Source: Amoebidium appalachense (lineage: Eukaryota; Ichthyosporea). From it: a stretch of 64,000 bases of DNA. The position numbers and the translations under genes are program-made. Where the stretch lies: positions 7,254,001 to 7,318,000 of the forward strand of contig CAVNZM010000009.1 of the NCBI GenBank assembly GCA_963693365.1, read 5' to 3'. The notes beneath the pieces are model-generated. The model saw only the letters and a program-made list of their open reading frames with translations. It searched no databases and was not told the DNA's origin. Of the stretch, positions 1 to 26,113 are shown in pieces; position 1 is the first letter of the stretch, and each line of letters starts with the position of its first letter.

Positions 1-2022
1 CAACAACAACAATGTCACTAATCTGAACATGTGCATCTTGGCATTCAAAGCCCGGATCCATGTACATTCTACTGCAAGCAAACGAACACGCTTTCACGAT
101 TGAGAGCACAAGAACATGCGCCGCGACAAGGAAAACGGAAAGGTGCCCGTTCTAAACTGCGAAAAACAATCTTTCTACTGGCAACATGGCAATCCTTTCT
201 CCAAGATTTCTCAAACACAACCTCTATGTATATCTACGTGTGACTTACCTCATAGTCACGGCCTGATGCTGCGCCTGCCGCCATTTTCGAAGAATTTAGG
301 AGAAATTCAATCCTGTTTCTCTTTGCTTTTGAGCCCGACAGGAAGGAAGTGATGGGCGAGAGAACAGTGGTTGTTCGAAGTGCTGCGTTTTTTTTTTTCG
401 AACTTGCTTTTTTATGAGAGTCCGGGGACAAAGAGAGCTGGGCAGGAGGCTCAGAAGCCTAAAAATGGGAATTATGGGATGAGCCATATTGCTTAAAAAG
501 GTTAGAAAGCATATATTTGATTGGATACGCAATTTTTGGCGGCGGCGTAACATGATTTCATTGGTTCTGCACCTGACGTCGATAACACTTCGGGAAAAAA
601 ATAGGCCGGGGCCACACACGCAAAAATATAGCGTTATATAACCGGAGCTACGACGTTTTCTAATCACATTCATATAAATATACCCTGCGTCCGGTGGAAG
701 CAGACTTTGTACAGATTTACAGTTGGCATAATGTCGGTACCTGAATAACCTGATGTGTGCAGCACACGTGCCTTCTCACATGCAAGTGGACACGTACGAG
801 GCGTACGCACGGCCAGAACTATTGAGACGTGGCCATGTTGTGTCAAGAAAATGCACCAAAACGGCATACACTAAACAGTCCTCAGAGGGAGGGCAGGGGA
901 AGGGGGAAGGGGCTAATAGTAACTCAACGCTTGCATAAGTCGAGAGTGTGAAAGCATCTACAACGGTGAGGGTTCTCCCGGTGGAGTCATGAGATCACGT
1001 TCCCGTCACGTTCACGTTTTCGGAAGCTCCACCTTCAAGTAGTGAATTCTTTAGGGGAAAGGTCTTCTTTTGCCCGTATACGTCCGCTGCACGCTTCTCC
1101 ATGCATCGATGCAGCCTTTGCGATTGTTAATCTCCAAGGTTGGCCATGGGGTTGGGCTCGACCGTCAAACCTAAAAAAGAACCGTACATCAGGTACATAC
1201 AAAAAACGTGACAAAAAAACTACACGTACGTATGTTGCATACTTTATGATGCAAATATGACAAATCAAATTGCGGTGCGCAGATAGCCTATCGGCGGCAG
1301 GTAGGCGTTTGCGCAAACAAAACATGGGGCCACGCAGAGTGAGGCTCTATGCCTATGCCATTTTTTATTAGGCACGCCTGTACGCAGACCAGCCAGTTGT
1401 CTCTATGGAGGAGGATATCTATCATAGGAGGCCTTGGGAAAAGCCCATGAATATATCAACCATAAGAAAATTTTTGAATATAATACAATAACTAGTTATT
1501 TGCCTGCTATAGGCTTTACCGTGCGCGTGATTCAAAGAAAGGCCAGGCTCACCGAAACTTGATTACCGTCGGAGCGATAGACTTCCTTACGCTTGTGCGG
1601 AAATTTGGAACATCGAGTTCCTGACGTCGTGCATGCACGGTTAAAGAGACGTCTCCCGGCCACCATTTTACATTCTTTTTTTAACAATTATAACTTGTCA
1701 TCAGAATCGCGCTGCTATGTGCTTTGTAATTTTGAGCTGAGAACATGACTGTCTTTCCCACTACTTCCCACAGGCCTTAGTACCAGCTCTTGTCTGTTGC
1801 AGTTAATTGTTTTTTTTGTTTTTTTTGTGAATTGTGAAACATAACTTTGATGGCTGTGCGATTCAATACGCCCAGACTTATTACCGTGTCCATCTTCACC
1901 ACCCCCATAGTAATTTAGCACACGACAAAGCCCGGAAAGAACCCAAACTCACAAACACAAGCGTCATAAACACACACATAAAAACGACCAAAAAAGAACC
2001 TGATCATCTCCAAATTCACAAC
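1..2022. other. 5' flank, no gene recognised
   Basis: No open frame here looks like protein and no RNA gene was recognised. The sequence is of mixed composition without the long poly(C) or (CA)n tracts that fill the rest of the window. It must contain the promoter of the methyltransferase gene that starts at 2023, but I found no convincing TATA box directly upstream of that start. Confidence 0.5.
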
Positions 2023-7529
<5,507 letters not shown>

Positions 7530-8032
7530 AAAACACAAGAAAGAAGACCACACACGCCTGCACGCACACACGCGCACACACAGAACCCCCCCCCCCCCCC
7601 CCCCCACCACCACCACCTCCACCACCACAACAACAACCACCCCTTCCCCTCAAAAACACACACACATGCACGCACACGCGCACGCGCACCCACCCACCCA
7701 CCCACACACACACACATACACCACTCCAACTGTGGTTCGTGGTGGTATGTTCGAATTGCGGGAACCGACAAGCCTTGCCACGGTGAACTACTTTATCTGG
7801 GTACGGGGATTGGAGGAGGTGTAATGGAAGGTGGTATTTCGTAAGACTTGAAATGTTGTAATTCAAATAGTACTGTTCTATTCTCGAGTACCCACAGGAT
7901 TTTTGAAGAATATGTGTGAATGATTTAATTTTTTGATATTGTGGTACCTTGTGCACGGGTTTGCACATACTGAGAATCAATAGTAGTACGCATTCCTTAA
8001 TGATTGTATGAGCAATGGATCCCTGCGTGGAA

Positions 8033-8405
<373 letters not shown>

Positions 8406-8732
8406 TGTTTGTGTGTTTGTGTGTGTGTGCATGCATGTTATGCGCTGTGGGCAAATATCATATGCATGGACAGGTTCCCGAAAGGGGGAGGGGGGGGGAG
8501 GGGGGGGGGGGGGGGGGGGGGGGATCCGGAGCTGTCGCACATACGTGGATTCAAAAGAGAATTGATTTCTTAGAAGATATGAAACGAATTATCGGGCATG
8601 ATTACAGTGATCAACAAAGCATAGCGCAATATGCCTGGAACTTTGTACAAATGAGCTTAGCTTTATGCACTCTCTAAACCATGATCACCTAAAAACTATA
8701 AAAATAATCCTAAATCACTATTGAAGGGGTAC

Positions 8733-8857
8733 AGGCCTAGAGTAAGAGTAGAGTCGCTTTGAGAGGAGAAAGATCTACGGGGAACGCCCTTGGACCTAGG
8801 CCTAGAGTAAGAGAAGAGGAGAGAGGAGAGATGAAAGATCTACGGGGAACTCCCTTG
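8733..8857 (+). repeat. Imperfect 65-bp tandem duplication
   Basis: AGGCCTAGAGTAAGAG begins at 8733 and again at 8798. Both units end with AGATCTACGGGGAAC and CCCTTG. The middle differs by a few substitutions and small indels. Confidence 0.85.
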
Positions 8858-9324
8858 TACACACACATTGAAATTCAAGCGCTTCCGAAAAACCGGGTCC
8901 AAATACACAAAATCCAGGGATACAACACCCACCAAAAAACCGAAGGCCATATTTCAGTATTACTTCCCTACCAAAATGCAACACTTTCTCGAACCGTAAA
9001 ATACATCTGAACAACACACACTTTCGTGCTTACTACGAAAATTTACGTGCAATCACTACATATAAAGTCAAAAAAAATTAAACGATAAGTCTAGCACCAT
9101 TTTACAAACTAAAAATCTTGAACACTCAGCATTTCTGTTGCACAAGAACAAGACCATTATCACCCCACTTTACATATTTAACTCCATGTTCCAACGCAGA
9201 AAAACAACAAAATCTCAAACCGTGTACACTAAATTACGCAACCCAACTGTACACCAACCATCTTTGCCGTTGGAATTGAAATTTTTCTTTTGCAAACCCT
9301 TATCAAACATAAGTATACCACCGG

Positions 9325-9361
<37 letters not shown>

Positions 9362-9738
9362 AGAGGGGGAGAAGGGAGGGAGGGAGTGAAGGAGGGAGGG
9401 GTGTTAGGTGGGTGTTTGAACAATCCTTACAGTTCACACAATGTTACATAACTCCAAAGTACCCACAACGCAAGAAACCGCTTCCACAACATTTGCAATT
9501 TCACACACATTAATCACTCTCTTTTACAACCCCTAGCATGCTGATACAAAGATAAGCAAAAACATATTTTTCCAGTTACATGCTAAGGTGAGAGAAAACC
9601 CAAAAATGAATAGTCCATCCCCCTCGACTTTCCCATCTTCCCCCATGTTCAGTCACAATATCTCCTCCCGTCGTTTCTGCTTCAGTTGCTCCTGTGGCAC
9701 CCAAATTCTCTCAATTTTCCTCCTTTCCGTTTCGAATC

Positions 9739-9786
<48 letters not shown>

Positions 9787-10224
9787 CTCTGAAATCGTGA
9801 TGAAGTTTCCGAGTGTAGTTTTAAGTGATTACTCTTGCGAGCAGTCTCACAAAGAAGAATTCCAAATCTGATTCCGTCGTGTTTTGTGTTGTGTTGGGGC
9901 ACTCAATTTCAAGTTTACCGATATATATTCCGGCATTTCCTTAGGTTACAGCCCCGTTGGGCTTTTCTTTGTTCCGAGATTTACACTTTTGATTCTCCTT
10001 TCTCGTTTTCGTTCTCCCATACTCTTTCTCTCGCCCGTTCCTTCTTTCTTCTCTCTGCGACGTTGAAACATCCCCCCCTTGTCATCTTCACAATCTCCGC
10101 CTTGATCCCACCGTAAATCTCAACCCAATCTCCAATATTGCACCCCACCCCCGTTCACTTTTCACTTCGTTACCGCAATATCTCACCCCAATTCTTAAAT
10201 TTTCACCCCAAACAACCCCTCCGT

Positions 10225-19168
<8,944 letters not shown>

Positions 19169-19421
19169 CTGAGAGGCAAAGGGATCATGACAAAAATCAG
19201 AACCACAACTTACCACCAACTGCCAATGTACCCCCCCCCCCCCGCCCCCCTCCTCCCCCCTTCCTCCCCCCCCCCCCCCCCCAAAAAAAAAAGATGATCT
19301 CTAGCGTTCATTCATATACATAATCCACCCTCCCCCCCCCCCCCCCCCCCTTCCTCTGTCCCTTCCCACACCCCCCCAACCCCCCCAACCCCCACCCAAA
19401 AAAAAGGGGGGGGGGGGGGGG

Positions 19422-19826
19422 TTGAATGCGTCATAAAGTACGAAGTACACATGAACAACGGATAACACGATGCAGAATGCAAACCATACAAAAAGAGTAT
19501 GCATAATAAGCAGAGCCCACACCCACGTCATCCACAGTACCCGAGTTTCGACCCATTCACCTCGTTAACAAAACCCAACTCAGATAATGTTTCATTTGAA
19601 CATGGGTGGTCACCCGTCTAGATCAGGGACGAGCAGGGTTACTTTTTGCAGGCAAGGGCAGTGGGAAAGGCCAGGGGTTAAAGTTGCAGCAGTAAGCAGA
19701 AGCAAGAATTGGAACTCAGGAGACAGGGCTTCTGGGAGCTCCTCCGTCGCTACCTAAGTCGATACTTCCCTGGCTAACATACCACACCAGCTGAAAAGGA
19801 TTAAGTCCCGAAGGTCGCATTATTCG

Positions 19827-19828
<2 letters not shown>
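19422..19828 (-). mobile_element. Poly(C)-tailed retroposon A with internal deletion
   Basis: TTGAATGCGTCATAAAGTAC follows poly(G). The AGCAGAGCCC to CATCCACAGTACC junction lacks the usual CTCAGGGGGGG block. Extends through CCAGCTGAAAAGGATTAAGT to GAAGGTCGCATTATTCGC. Confidence 0.87.
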
Positions 19829-19863
<35 letters not shown>

Positions 19864-19865
<2 letters not shown>

Positions 19866-20415
19866 TGAATGCGTCAAAAAGTACGAAGTACACAAGAACA
19901 AACGGATAACACGATGCAGAATGCAAGCCATACATAAAGAGTATGCATAATAAGCAGAGCCCATCCTCAGGGGGGGCCCACGTCATCCACAGTACCCGAG
20001 TTTCGACCTATTCCCCTCGTTAACGAAACCCAACTCAGATACTGTTTCACTTGAACATGAGTAGGTCACCCGTCTTGATCAGAGACGAGCAGGGTTGCTT
20101 ATGCAGGCAAGGGCAGTGGGAAAGGCCGGGGGTTAAAGTTGCAGCAGTAAGCAGAAGCAAGAAAAATATAGATAGGAACTCAGGAGACGGGGCTTCTAGG
20201 AAGCTCCCCCGTCGATACCTAAGTCGATACTTCCCTGGCTAACATACTACACCAGCTGAAAAGAATTAAGTCCCGAAGGCCACAGAATTCGTAATCAGAG
20301 GGGAAAATATGAGATTTGACCCACGCCGCAGGGTAGTAACACGCTTACTAGGGCGGAACTTTATCGTCTTCGAACGGAAAGCTATGCCCCCGGATGTCAG
20401 CCGGAAATATGGTAT
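19864..20415 (-). mobile_element. Poly(C)-tailed retroposon A, near full-length reference copy
   Basis: About 550 bases, read on the - strand from CCATATTTCCGGCTGACATC to GACGCATTCAAA and then about 35 C. It has no long open frame. By eye it is almost identical to the 33215-33763 copy on the other strand, the visible differences being single-base ones, so both are recent. Near its head there is GGGTCAAATCTC, which resembles an RNA polymerase III B box or tRNA T-arm; that reading is inference. Confidence 0.9.
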
Positions 20416-20594
20416 CACCCATTGCTTTGGGCTTGAAAAAAGCCAAACCGATAGTCCGAGTTATGTTACGCCGGCGGGTAACATGCCGCATGGGTTCCAA
20501 GGGAGCTGTCGCCAACAGAGCGGTGTGTGCATGCGTGCGCGTAACGCAATGTGTGAAGTGTGTCTATAGCTATGAAAGGGGGTATGCAGAAGTG

Positions 20595-20880
20595 GACAGG
20601 GGGGATGTATGCATTAGAGGGTTCGATTGATGAAGGAGGATGCATCAACAGACACGACAAAACGTCACAAAAACCAACACCAGAAACGAGAAGACACTCG
20701 GACAGAGCCAACCGGGCGTGGGTGGGTGGGTGGGTGGTGGTAAAGAGAAGGGCGGGGGGGGGGGGGGGGGGGGGGGGGGAGGGGGTTGGTTGGTTGGTTA
20801 GAGTGGGCTACAGAGTACGAAGTACACAATCATAACTGACAACATAATGCAGACGCATGCAGACCACAAGAGGGTAATAA
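20595..20880 (-). mobile_element. Two retroposon fragments (B then A-like) upstream of CHY
   Basis: 20595-20715 shows the B pattern (GCATTAGAGGGTTCGATTG, then AAAACGTCACAAAA, then AGAAGACACTCGGACAGAGCC). A poly(G) run near 20756-20779 separates it from 20795-20880, which has AGTACGAAGTACACAATCAT and ATGCAGACCACA of type A. Confidence 0.65.
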
Positions 20881-20899
20881 ATCAGGCAATATGTTTTTT

Positions 20900-23449
20900 T
20901 TATACCTCCAGTTTGACTTCGTCCAGCTGCCCCTTAAACCCCCAATCCGGGTCGGAGGGCATCATAACCAGCCCCATTGTGTAAGGCGCGGTCTGCGACA
21001 ACAATACAAACCCTGTCTGCCCGTACAGGCGCTTCAACTGCTCCACCTCGAGTTTTTGCAAAGCGAAAAGATCTTCTGAGGTCCACTGTTCTGGACGTTT
21101 CCCCATGGGATCGTTTTCATCTGGTGTTTTCGTGCTTGTTCCGCCGGTTGTATCGCCTGCTGCCGTTGTTGCTGGTTTGTTGGTGAATCGGGGTGGCGGC
21201 CGCTTTACAGCGGGCCGGTTTGGGTTAGGTGTTGGTTGGGTGGGTGTGTTTCTCGTGTTTCGCTCGTTGGCGGGTTGGCCCGCGGGTTGGGTCGACCGAC
21301 TCGGCCCGGGAGATTGCAAAGAAGTGGTGGTGGTGGTGGTGACTGGTGATTTGGGGGGGCGCAATGAATCCCCCTGTTTGTACGTGTCACGTGTATCGGG
21401 TACGCAGGGTACTGGATAACAGTATCCACCCCTCTGTTCTTGCTGGTGAGAAGGGGAGGGTTGGGGTCGGCCCTGGCTCGAACTCTGTCGTTGGAATGGC
21501 CGGTCTGCTGGTTCGTGGGTCGTTTCGCGGGTCGGTTCCGATCGACTTTGCGGGTATTGGGACTGTGAATAATCACCCCTAGCATGTGTGGCATACCCTT
21601 CCTGTTGTTGTTGCTGGTTGGGGAATGTGGAGGGATAGTGTGAGGGAGGGGCGGTTGAGCCCATGGGGACCGGCGGAGGACCAACATCGTGATTGAAACG
21701 ACACATATCACCATCACGGCAAAACCCCTTACTGAGAATATATCGACACGGTTTCCGGCGGTTAACATCGCGGTTTAGGGGTTGGGGAGGCCCAAAAGCT
21801 GGCTGGGTTGGGCCCATTTGTGAGGGGGGTTGGGTGGCTGCGGATTGTGGTTGTTGTCCGTACAACGGTTGTTGTTGTTGTTGCTGTGTGTAGGGTCCCG
21901 TGCCAGAAAAACGAGTGGGTTCATTAAAGGGGGATCTTTGCCGGGATTGTTGGGGTGGGTCTGGTGGTGTTGGGAAATTTTGCTGCATGGGTGCATGGTA
22001 GTTGTTGGTTGGCGGGTGGGCGGGAGGGTTCTGGTCGCCTGGTGGTTGTGACATGTTGTGCTGTTGTGAGTGGAACGTGGGGTGGTTGGTTTGTGGTGCG
22101 GTTTGGGGTGGGATGGGTGGTGTTTGCAAAAGCGCCGAGCCATGTGGAGATCTCTGGACATTGCCTGTCCAGCCGATCGGTTCGTTGCCACGTGTCTGGG
22201 GGACACCCGGGTGGTAGTAAGGACAATTGTCCTTCAGCCAACATCCCTTGGGCGAGGCGAAGAATTTACACGTCGGTGGGGTTGGGCGCGATCTCTGTGT
22301 TCTACTCTCCGTGTTTGCGTTGCTATTGGCTTCGTTTTGGCACTGGCGACTGTCGACTGCCGGCTGAGTTGTTGCTGGCTCAAGTTTCTGCTCTGTTACG
22401 GTTGCTCCCCCATCCCCTCGCACTTCCTCCAGTTGCTGGTTTTTCTCGCTCTTTGTTTCCACGTTTAAACCCTTGCTAAAATCCTCCGTTTTGGTTGTTC
22501 CGCTTGCCGTTTTCTGGTACTTGTCTCTCTTTTGCGCTAGAACCGCCTTCCTTTCCTCCCACGTCAAATGAAGAAACCGGCAGTTCTTACCGTTACGGCA
22601 GCCGGCTCTCGTAGGATAATACTTGCACCATGTTGAACTTTTCGCTTTTTCGCTCGTTTCTTTGCTTGGAGTGGGCGGTTCATTTTCCGTTTCATTCCCG
22701 TCCACTACCGCCTCCTGTTCTTCTGTTGCCGCTCCGTCCTCATCTCCGTTTCCGGCCGGCGTTTCGCGCATACTAACATCGGCACTCTCCTCTTGTGTTT
22801 CTTCCTCACGTCGCTTGGTGTCGTTTTCAACGAGATCTACAACTGGCTCCGAATTTTCGGACATCGATGGAGCAGTACCTGGACAGCTCTCCGTCTCCCC
22901 AGGCACTGACGAGTCTTCCGTTCCAGAAAAAGTAGGTGGCTCCTCCTTCATCCTTTCCACTTGATCTATCCCCTCAGATTTACCTCCGTCACTCGATTCA
23001 CCCGACTCTGCGCGCATGTCCGTCCTCAGAGTTTCGCTGCTCTCGTTTATCGTTTCGTTCGTCGAGTCTGCCTCCTGCTTGTCGTTGTTCACCATGTCTA
23101 TCCACTTAGATGCACCTGAGTCGCCCATATCTCCCGGTTGCTCTAACACATCCGTAACTGGAATTTCGCTTATGTCGCTCGACGCCACGTTCGCGTTGGT
23201 TACTTCCTGCTCGGCCTCCTTCACTGTTTCCGGCCTGGTGGTCTCCACGTGTTCGATTGTTGTGTCCGGTGCTTCCGAAGACCGCTCGTGGTTGGGTTCT
23301 GAACCACTTTCGCTCGGCTCTGCTTTGACAGCCTCGCAAATGGCTACTTGCTCAGCGGGGGGAGCCTCAACATCGGAGGTGCCTGCCGGATGGGACTCTT
23401 CAACCCCTTGAGGCCCCGTGGCCGTTTTTTCGCATTCCACCTTCTCCAT
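20900..23449 (-). CDS. Protein with three CCCH zinc fingers, probable RNA-binding
   Basis: Single-exon gene of about 849 residues. The start chosen is the ATG at 23449, with G at -3 and +4 (MEKVECEK); an upstream in-frame ATG at 23494 would add 15 residues, and the open frame continues a little further. The N-terminal third is acidic and Ser/Thr/Glu-rich. Three fingers follow, all C-x8-C-x5-C-x3-H: one CKYYPTRAGCRNGKNCRFLH, the second starting CKFFASPKGCW, the third starting CRYILSKGFCRD. Between and after them lie long Pro/Gln/Ser-rich, probably disordered stretches, including short Gln runs. The last 60 residues are more ordered: EDLFALQKLEVEQLKRLY and an end DWGFKGQLDEVKLEV. CCCH fingers of this spacing usually bind RNA; that this one does is inference. 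I do not recognise an orthologue. No intron is visible, unlike most neighbours. Confidence 0.87.
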   Translation of the reverse strand: MEKVECEKTATGPQGVEESHPAGTSDVEAPPAEQVAICEAVKAEPSESGSEPNHERSSEAPDTTIEHVETTRPETVKEAEQEVTNANVASSDISEIPVTDVLEQPGDMGDSGASKWIDMVNNDKQEADSTNETINESSETLRTDMRAESGESSDGGKSEGIDQVERMKEEPPTFSGTEDSSVPGETESCPGTAPSMSENSEPVVDLVENDTKRREEETQEESADVSMRETPAGNGDEDGAATEEQEAVVDGNETENEPPTPSKETSEKAKSSTWCKYYPTRAGCRNGKNCRFLHLTWEERKAVLAQKRDKYQKTASGTTKTEDFSKGLNVETKSEKNQQLEEVRGDGGATVTEQKLEPATTQPAVDSRQCQNEANSNANTESRTQRSRPTPPTCKFFASPKGCWLKDNCPYYHPGVPQTRGNEPIGWTGNVQRSPHGSALLQTPPIPPQTAPQTNHPTFHSQQHNMSQPPGDQNPPAHPPTNNYHAPMQQNFPTPPDPPQQSRQRSPFNEPTRFSGTGPYTQQQQQQPLYGQQPQSAATQPPSQMGPTQPAFGPPQPLNRDVNRRKPCRYILSKGFCRDGDMCRFNHDVGPPPVPMGSTAPPSHYPSTFPNQQQQQEGYATHARGDYSQSQYPQSRSEPTRETTHEPADRPFQRQSSSQGRPQPSPSHQQEQRGGYCYPVPCVPDTRDTYKQGDSLRPPKSPVTTTTTTSLQSPGPSRSTQPAGQPANERNTRNTPTQPTPNPNRPAVKRPPPRFTNKPATTAAGDTTGGTSTKTPDENDPMGKRPEQWTSEDLFALQKLEVEQLKRLYGQTGFVLLSQTAPYTMGLVMMPSDPDWGFKGQLDEVKLEV

Positions 23450-25112
23450 TTCAAATGTTTTCCGTAAGGGGTGAACGATGTGTCTGCGGTGCATGCCAAG
23501 ATGCAAGTGTTAGCTGTTCGCCTATGTAACGTCTCCGTGTGTAAGTCTACGTGTGTTGATGATAATGTTTGTGTGTGTGTGAAAGAGAGTGAGTGTTTTA
23601 AGGGTACCCAGAGAGAGAAAGAAAGAGAGAGAAACAGTGGGCGAGCAAGCGAGTGAGTGAGTGTGTTCGCGAACAAGTGTGGTGCTGGCAAGAACGTAAA
23701 AATGTATTGGTTTGTTGATGTTTCCACTTCTTACTGCTGTGCATGTGTTTTATTGGTGTCTGGTGTGTGTCTGCCACCCACCCACGTCACCCTCCTAGCA
23801 AAACATAGGCCACCCTCAAGGGCGAGCCAAAGGCCTGATACTTTGAATAACGAACAAAACTCAAATTTACGGAAACATGGTTTGTGGATATAACCCTCGT
23901 CAAGCCACCCTGGCATGTTGTATTAACTTTCTGGTCACAAGCATGTTTTGGCCAAGGGACCCGACACACATGGATCGACACAAGTTCAGCCTGTGTTTTT
24001 ACATACTCGAAAGCCACCTGTTTACATGTCACGGTAATGACATGTTTTCTCATTGACGCGTGGACGACTCAATTTCCCAAACCTTGCGCAATAACCATAT
24101 ATGGGTAGTTGCATCGTCACATCACATGATGTCACGAGCAGGCGGTTTCAAGTGACGTTCTACACATATCGGCTAGTTTATAACACGTGCTTTGGATTGT
24201 AAATGCTTTTTATATTGTATTAGAGGGAAAATTTGAAAGAACATCATTTTTTGTACTATACATATTCTGTACGACCGTGACGTCGTTCACACACCTTCAC
24301 CGGGTCACCACAGACAAGTGCTCAAACTTGGTTTGCTCATAATCATGGCTTTTAAAGACGCATTAATTTGATGCGGTGCGTGATAAGCCAATCAATAACT
24401 TTCTAGACACTATCAAGTTGAACTTTTATGTGCAAGAGCAACGCATGCCGTGCAAGCGTCCTGCGACAACTAGAAAGTAGTCTCTCGCCCATAAATAGGA
24501 TAGGTTCATAATAGGTACAAATATAAATGTACTTGAATATTTATGTATGTCTATGTTCTTGGTGTGCGCGACTCTGCCAACATGGTGCACAATTTGTGCG
24601 CATACGGCTCCGCGGCAAATCAATTTTCAATGGTTCCATTTGATTGGCTGCAGAAGAAAAAGACCAAAATGTTGGACCAGGCGCCGGAGGCCCGCGGACG
24701 GCGGACTCCAGGCTGCCCGCGCTGCGGCGCTGCCGCAGTGCGCGGCTGGCAGCTCACGCTGCTGTGCGTGCCACCTGGGCCACATGCGCCTACCCAGGCA
24801 GTGCCAGCACAAGTGCACGTGCTGTTCCCAAAAATGCATACGTGCAGAATACCCGCTGCGGGTCCAGGCTGTTGCAGGACGTTGACGCAGAAGTTCGTTC
24901 AAACTACAAACTAACGGCCACCAACCCCGAGATCACGTGGAATTTTAACGTTGCTCCAAATTCTCATAAGCCCTCTGCACCTGCAGCTATAAAAGCACGC
25001 CCACCTGCCAAACTTAGGCCAGTCACAAAACCTCCGAGACCACCCGAGAGTTTGTACTCTCTCGACAAGTTTGTCCACGGTTTTTATCTGACATCCTTAC
25101 AAAACAAAGAAA
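23450..25112. other. Divergent intergenic region between CCCH gene and PLAC8 gene
   Basis: It should hold both promoters. A GC-rich, cysteine-codon-rich patch at about 24660-24890 is open in several frames but matches nothing I know. The rest is mixed sequence with GA-rich and GT-rich stretches near 23560-23700. Confidence 0.5.
24988..24994 (+). promoter_or_regulatory. TATA box of the PLAC8 gene
   Basis: TATAAAA, about 119 bases upstream of the ATG at 25113. The spacing is close to that of the TATA box of the gene at 48462. Confidence 0.65.
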
Positions 25113-26113
25113 ATGAGCGCACCACCTGGTAAGTGAAGCACCCAACTCTTGATTATTATAACCACAGCCTGATACATAGCTACGTTTAGCTCATCAGATC
25201 CGAAACACCACAGAAGTTCACGTTGCACCACAGAAGTTCAGATCGAATGCCGAGTGGTGCATTTCGAGGGCAACCGATTTCTTCGGAATAAAGATTCAAC
25301 TCCTACAGTTAGGCTTAAGATCTCAGAGTCGTGACTATTGAACGATTACGCACATGGTTGCTCTGGCTCTTTGCTTGGTGGTGGTAGGCTTGAATAATTT
25401 AGTCAAACTCAGGCATATGACTGACCCGTGGTGTCTTTTCTTGCAGCCAGCGCACAGGCCAACGAGGCCATTACCAACAACAAGGCCATTGGCCAAGCAA
25501 GCACTGCCCTTTCCCCTGGCCTTATGACAAACCTCTTTGGCTGCTGCGAAGACGTTGTTGGAGCACTCCTGTCTTGCTGCCTTCCCTGTGTTCCTCTCGC
25601 CACGGTACAGGCCCAGCTTGACGAAAGGGAGTGCACGTTCTGTGATGCCATCTGCATTCCCAACCCCTACACCCAACGCCAGACCATGAGGGCCAAGTTT
25701 GGCATGGAGGTATGCCTTCCGGCCAATCCTTCTCATCGATGAATGGTGTTTAGGGTATTCAAGGCTGGCACTGTTACCTGGCTTATCTATGGCTCTCAGG
25801 GAAAAAGCTTTCACAGGCTGCTTGCAGCATGATCCATCTAGCAAACTGCTGGACATAGCAGTGACTGTTGCTGGGCACTGGTGTACAGAGAAAGTCTTAT
25901 TTCTAGGATTTCAGGCTGTCCACCCAAGCTCCTTAGTCCCGACAGTTTCAACGATGTACACTTGACTAACCATCTCCTTGGCAGTATGGTGAGGTCCAGG
26001 ACTGCGCTTCGGTCACCTGCTGCACGTGCTGTTTCGTCAGCCAAAACGTCCGCGAGTATTCGGCCCGCACTGGCAAGCCTGCTATCTACTTCACTCAACC
26101 CAAGGCAGCATAA
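25113..26113 (+). CDS. PLAC8-family cysteine-rich protein
   Basis: Small protein of about 135 residues in three exons: 25113-25128, 25447-25709 and 25985-26113; all splice sites are GT-AG and phases agree. Exon 1 encodes only MSAPP and the first base of the next codon. Features of the PLAC8 family: LFGCCEDVVGALLSCCLPC near residue 33, VPLATVQAQLDERECTFC, a middle IPNPYTQRQTMRAKFGME, then YGEVQDCASVTCCTCCF and the typical end VSQNVREYSARTG. The Cys-rich blocks are hydrophobic and may associate with membranes; relatives include plant cadmium-resistance and cell-number-regulator proteins and animal PLAC8/Ponzr1. Which role applies here cannot be told. It has its own TATA box and no operon-like partner. 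Confidence 0.92.

Larger units (their letters stand above)
19169..20899. other. Gap between CHY exon and CCCH gene
   Basis: Apart from the retroposon copies listed separately, this stretch holds C-rich runs (19230-19282, 19332-19350) and unassigned sequence. The missing first exon(s) and promoter of the CHY gene must lie here, but I could not identify them. Confidence 0.5.

Noticed and set aside
8540-8677. Open stretch reading RIDFLEDMKRIIGHD and on to a stop
   Set aside because: Only about 40 codons, directly after a poly(G) run, with no exon partner or homologue recognised.
20309-20569. Open frame across the family A head, present in both full-length copies
   Set aside because: It exists only because the copies are near-identical, is short, and shows no protein motif; the element appears non-coding.
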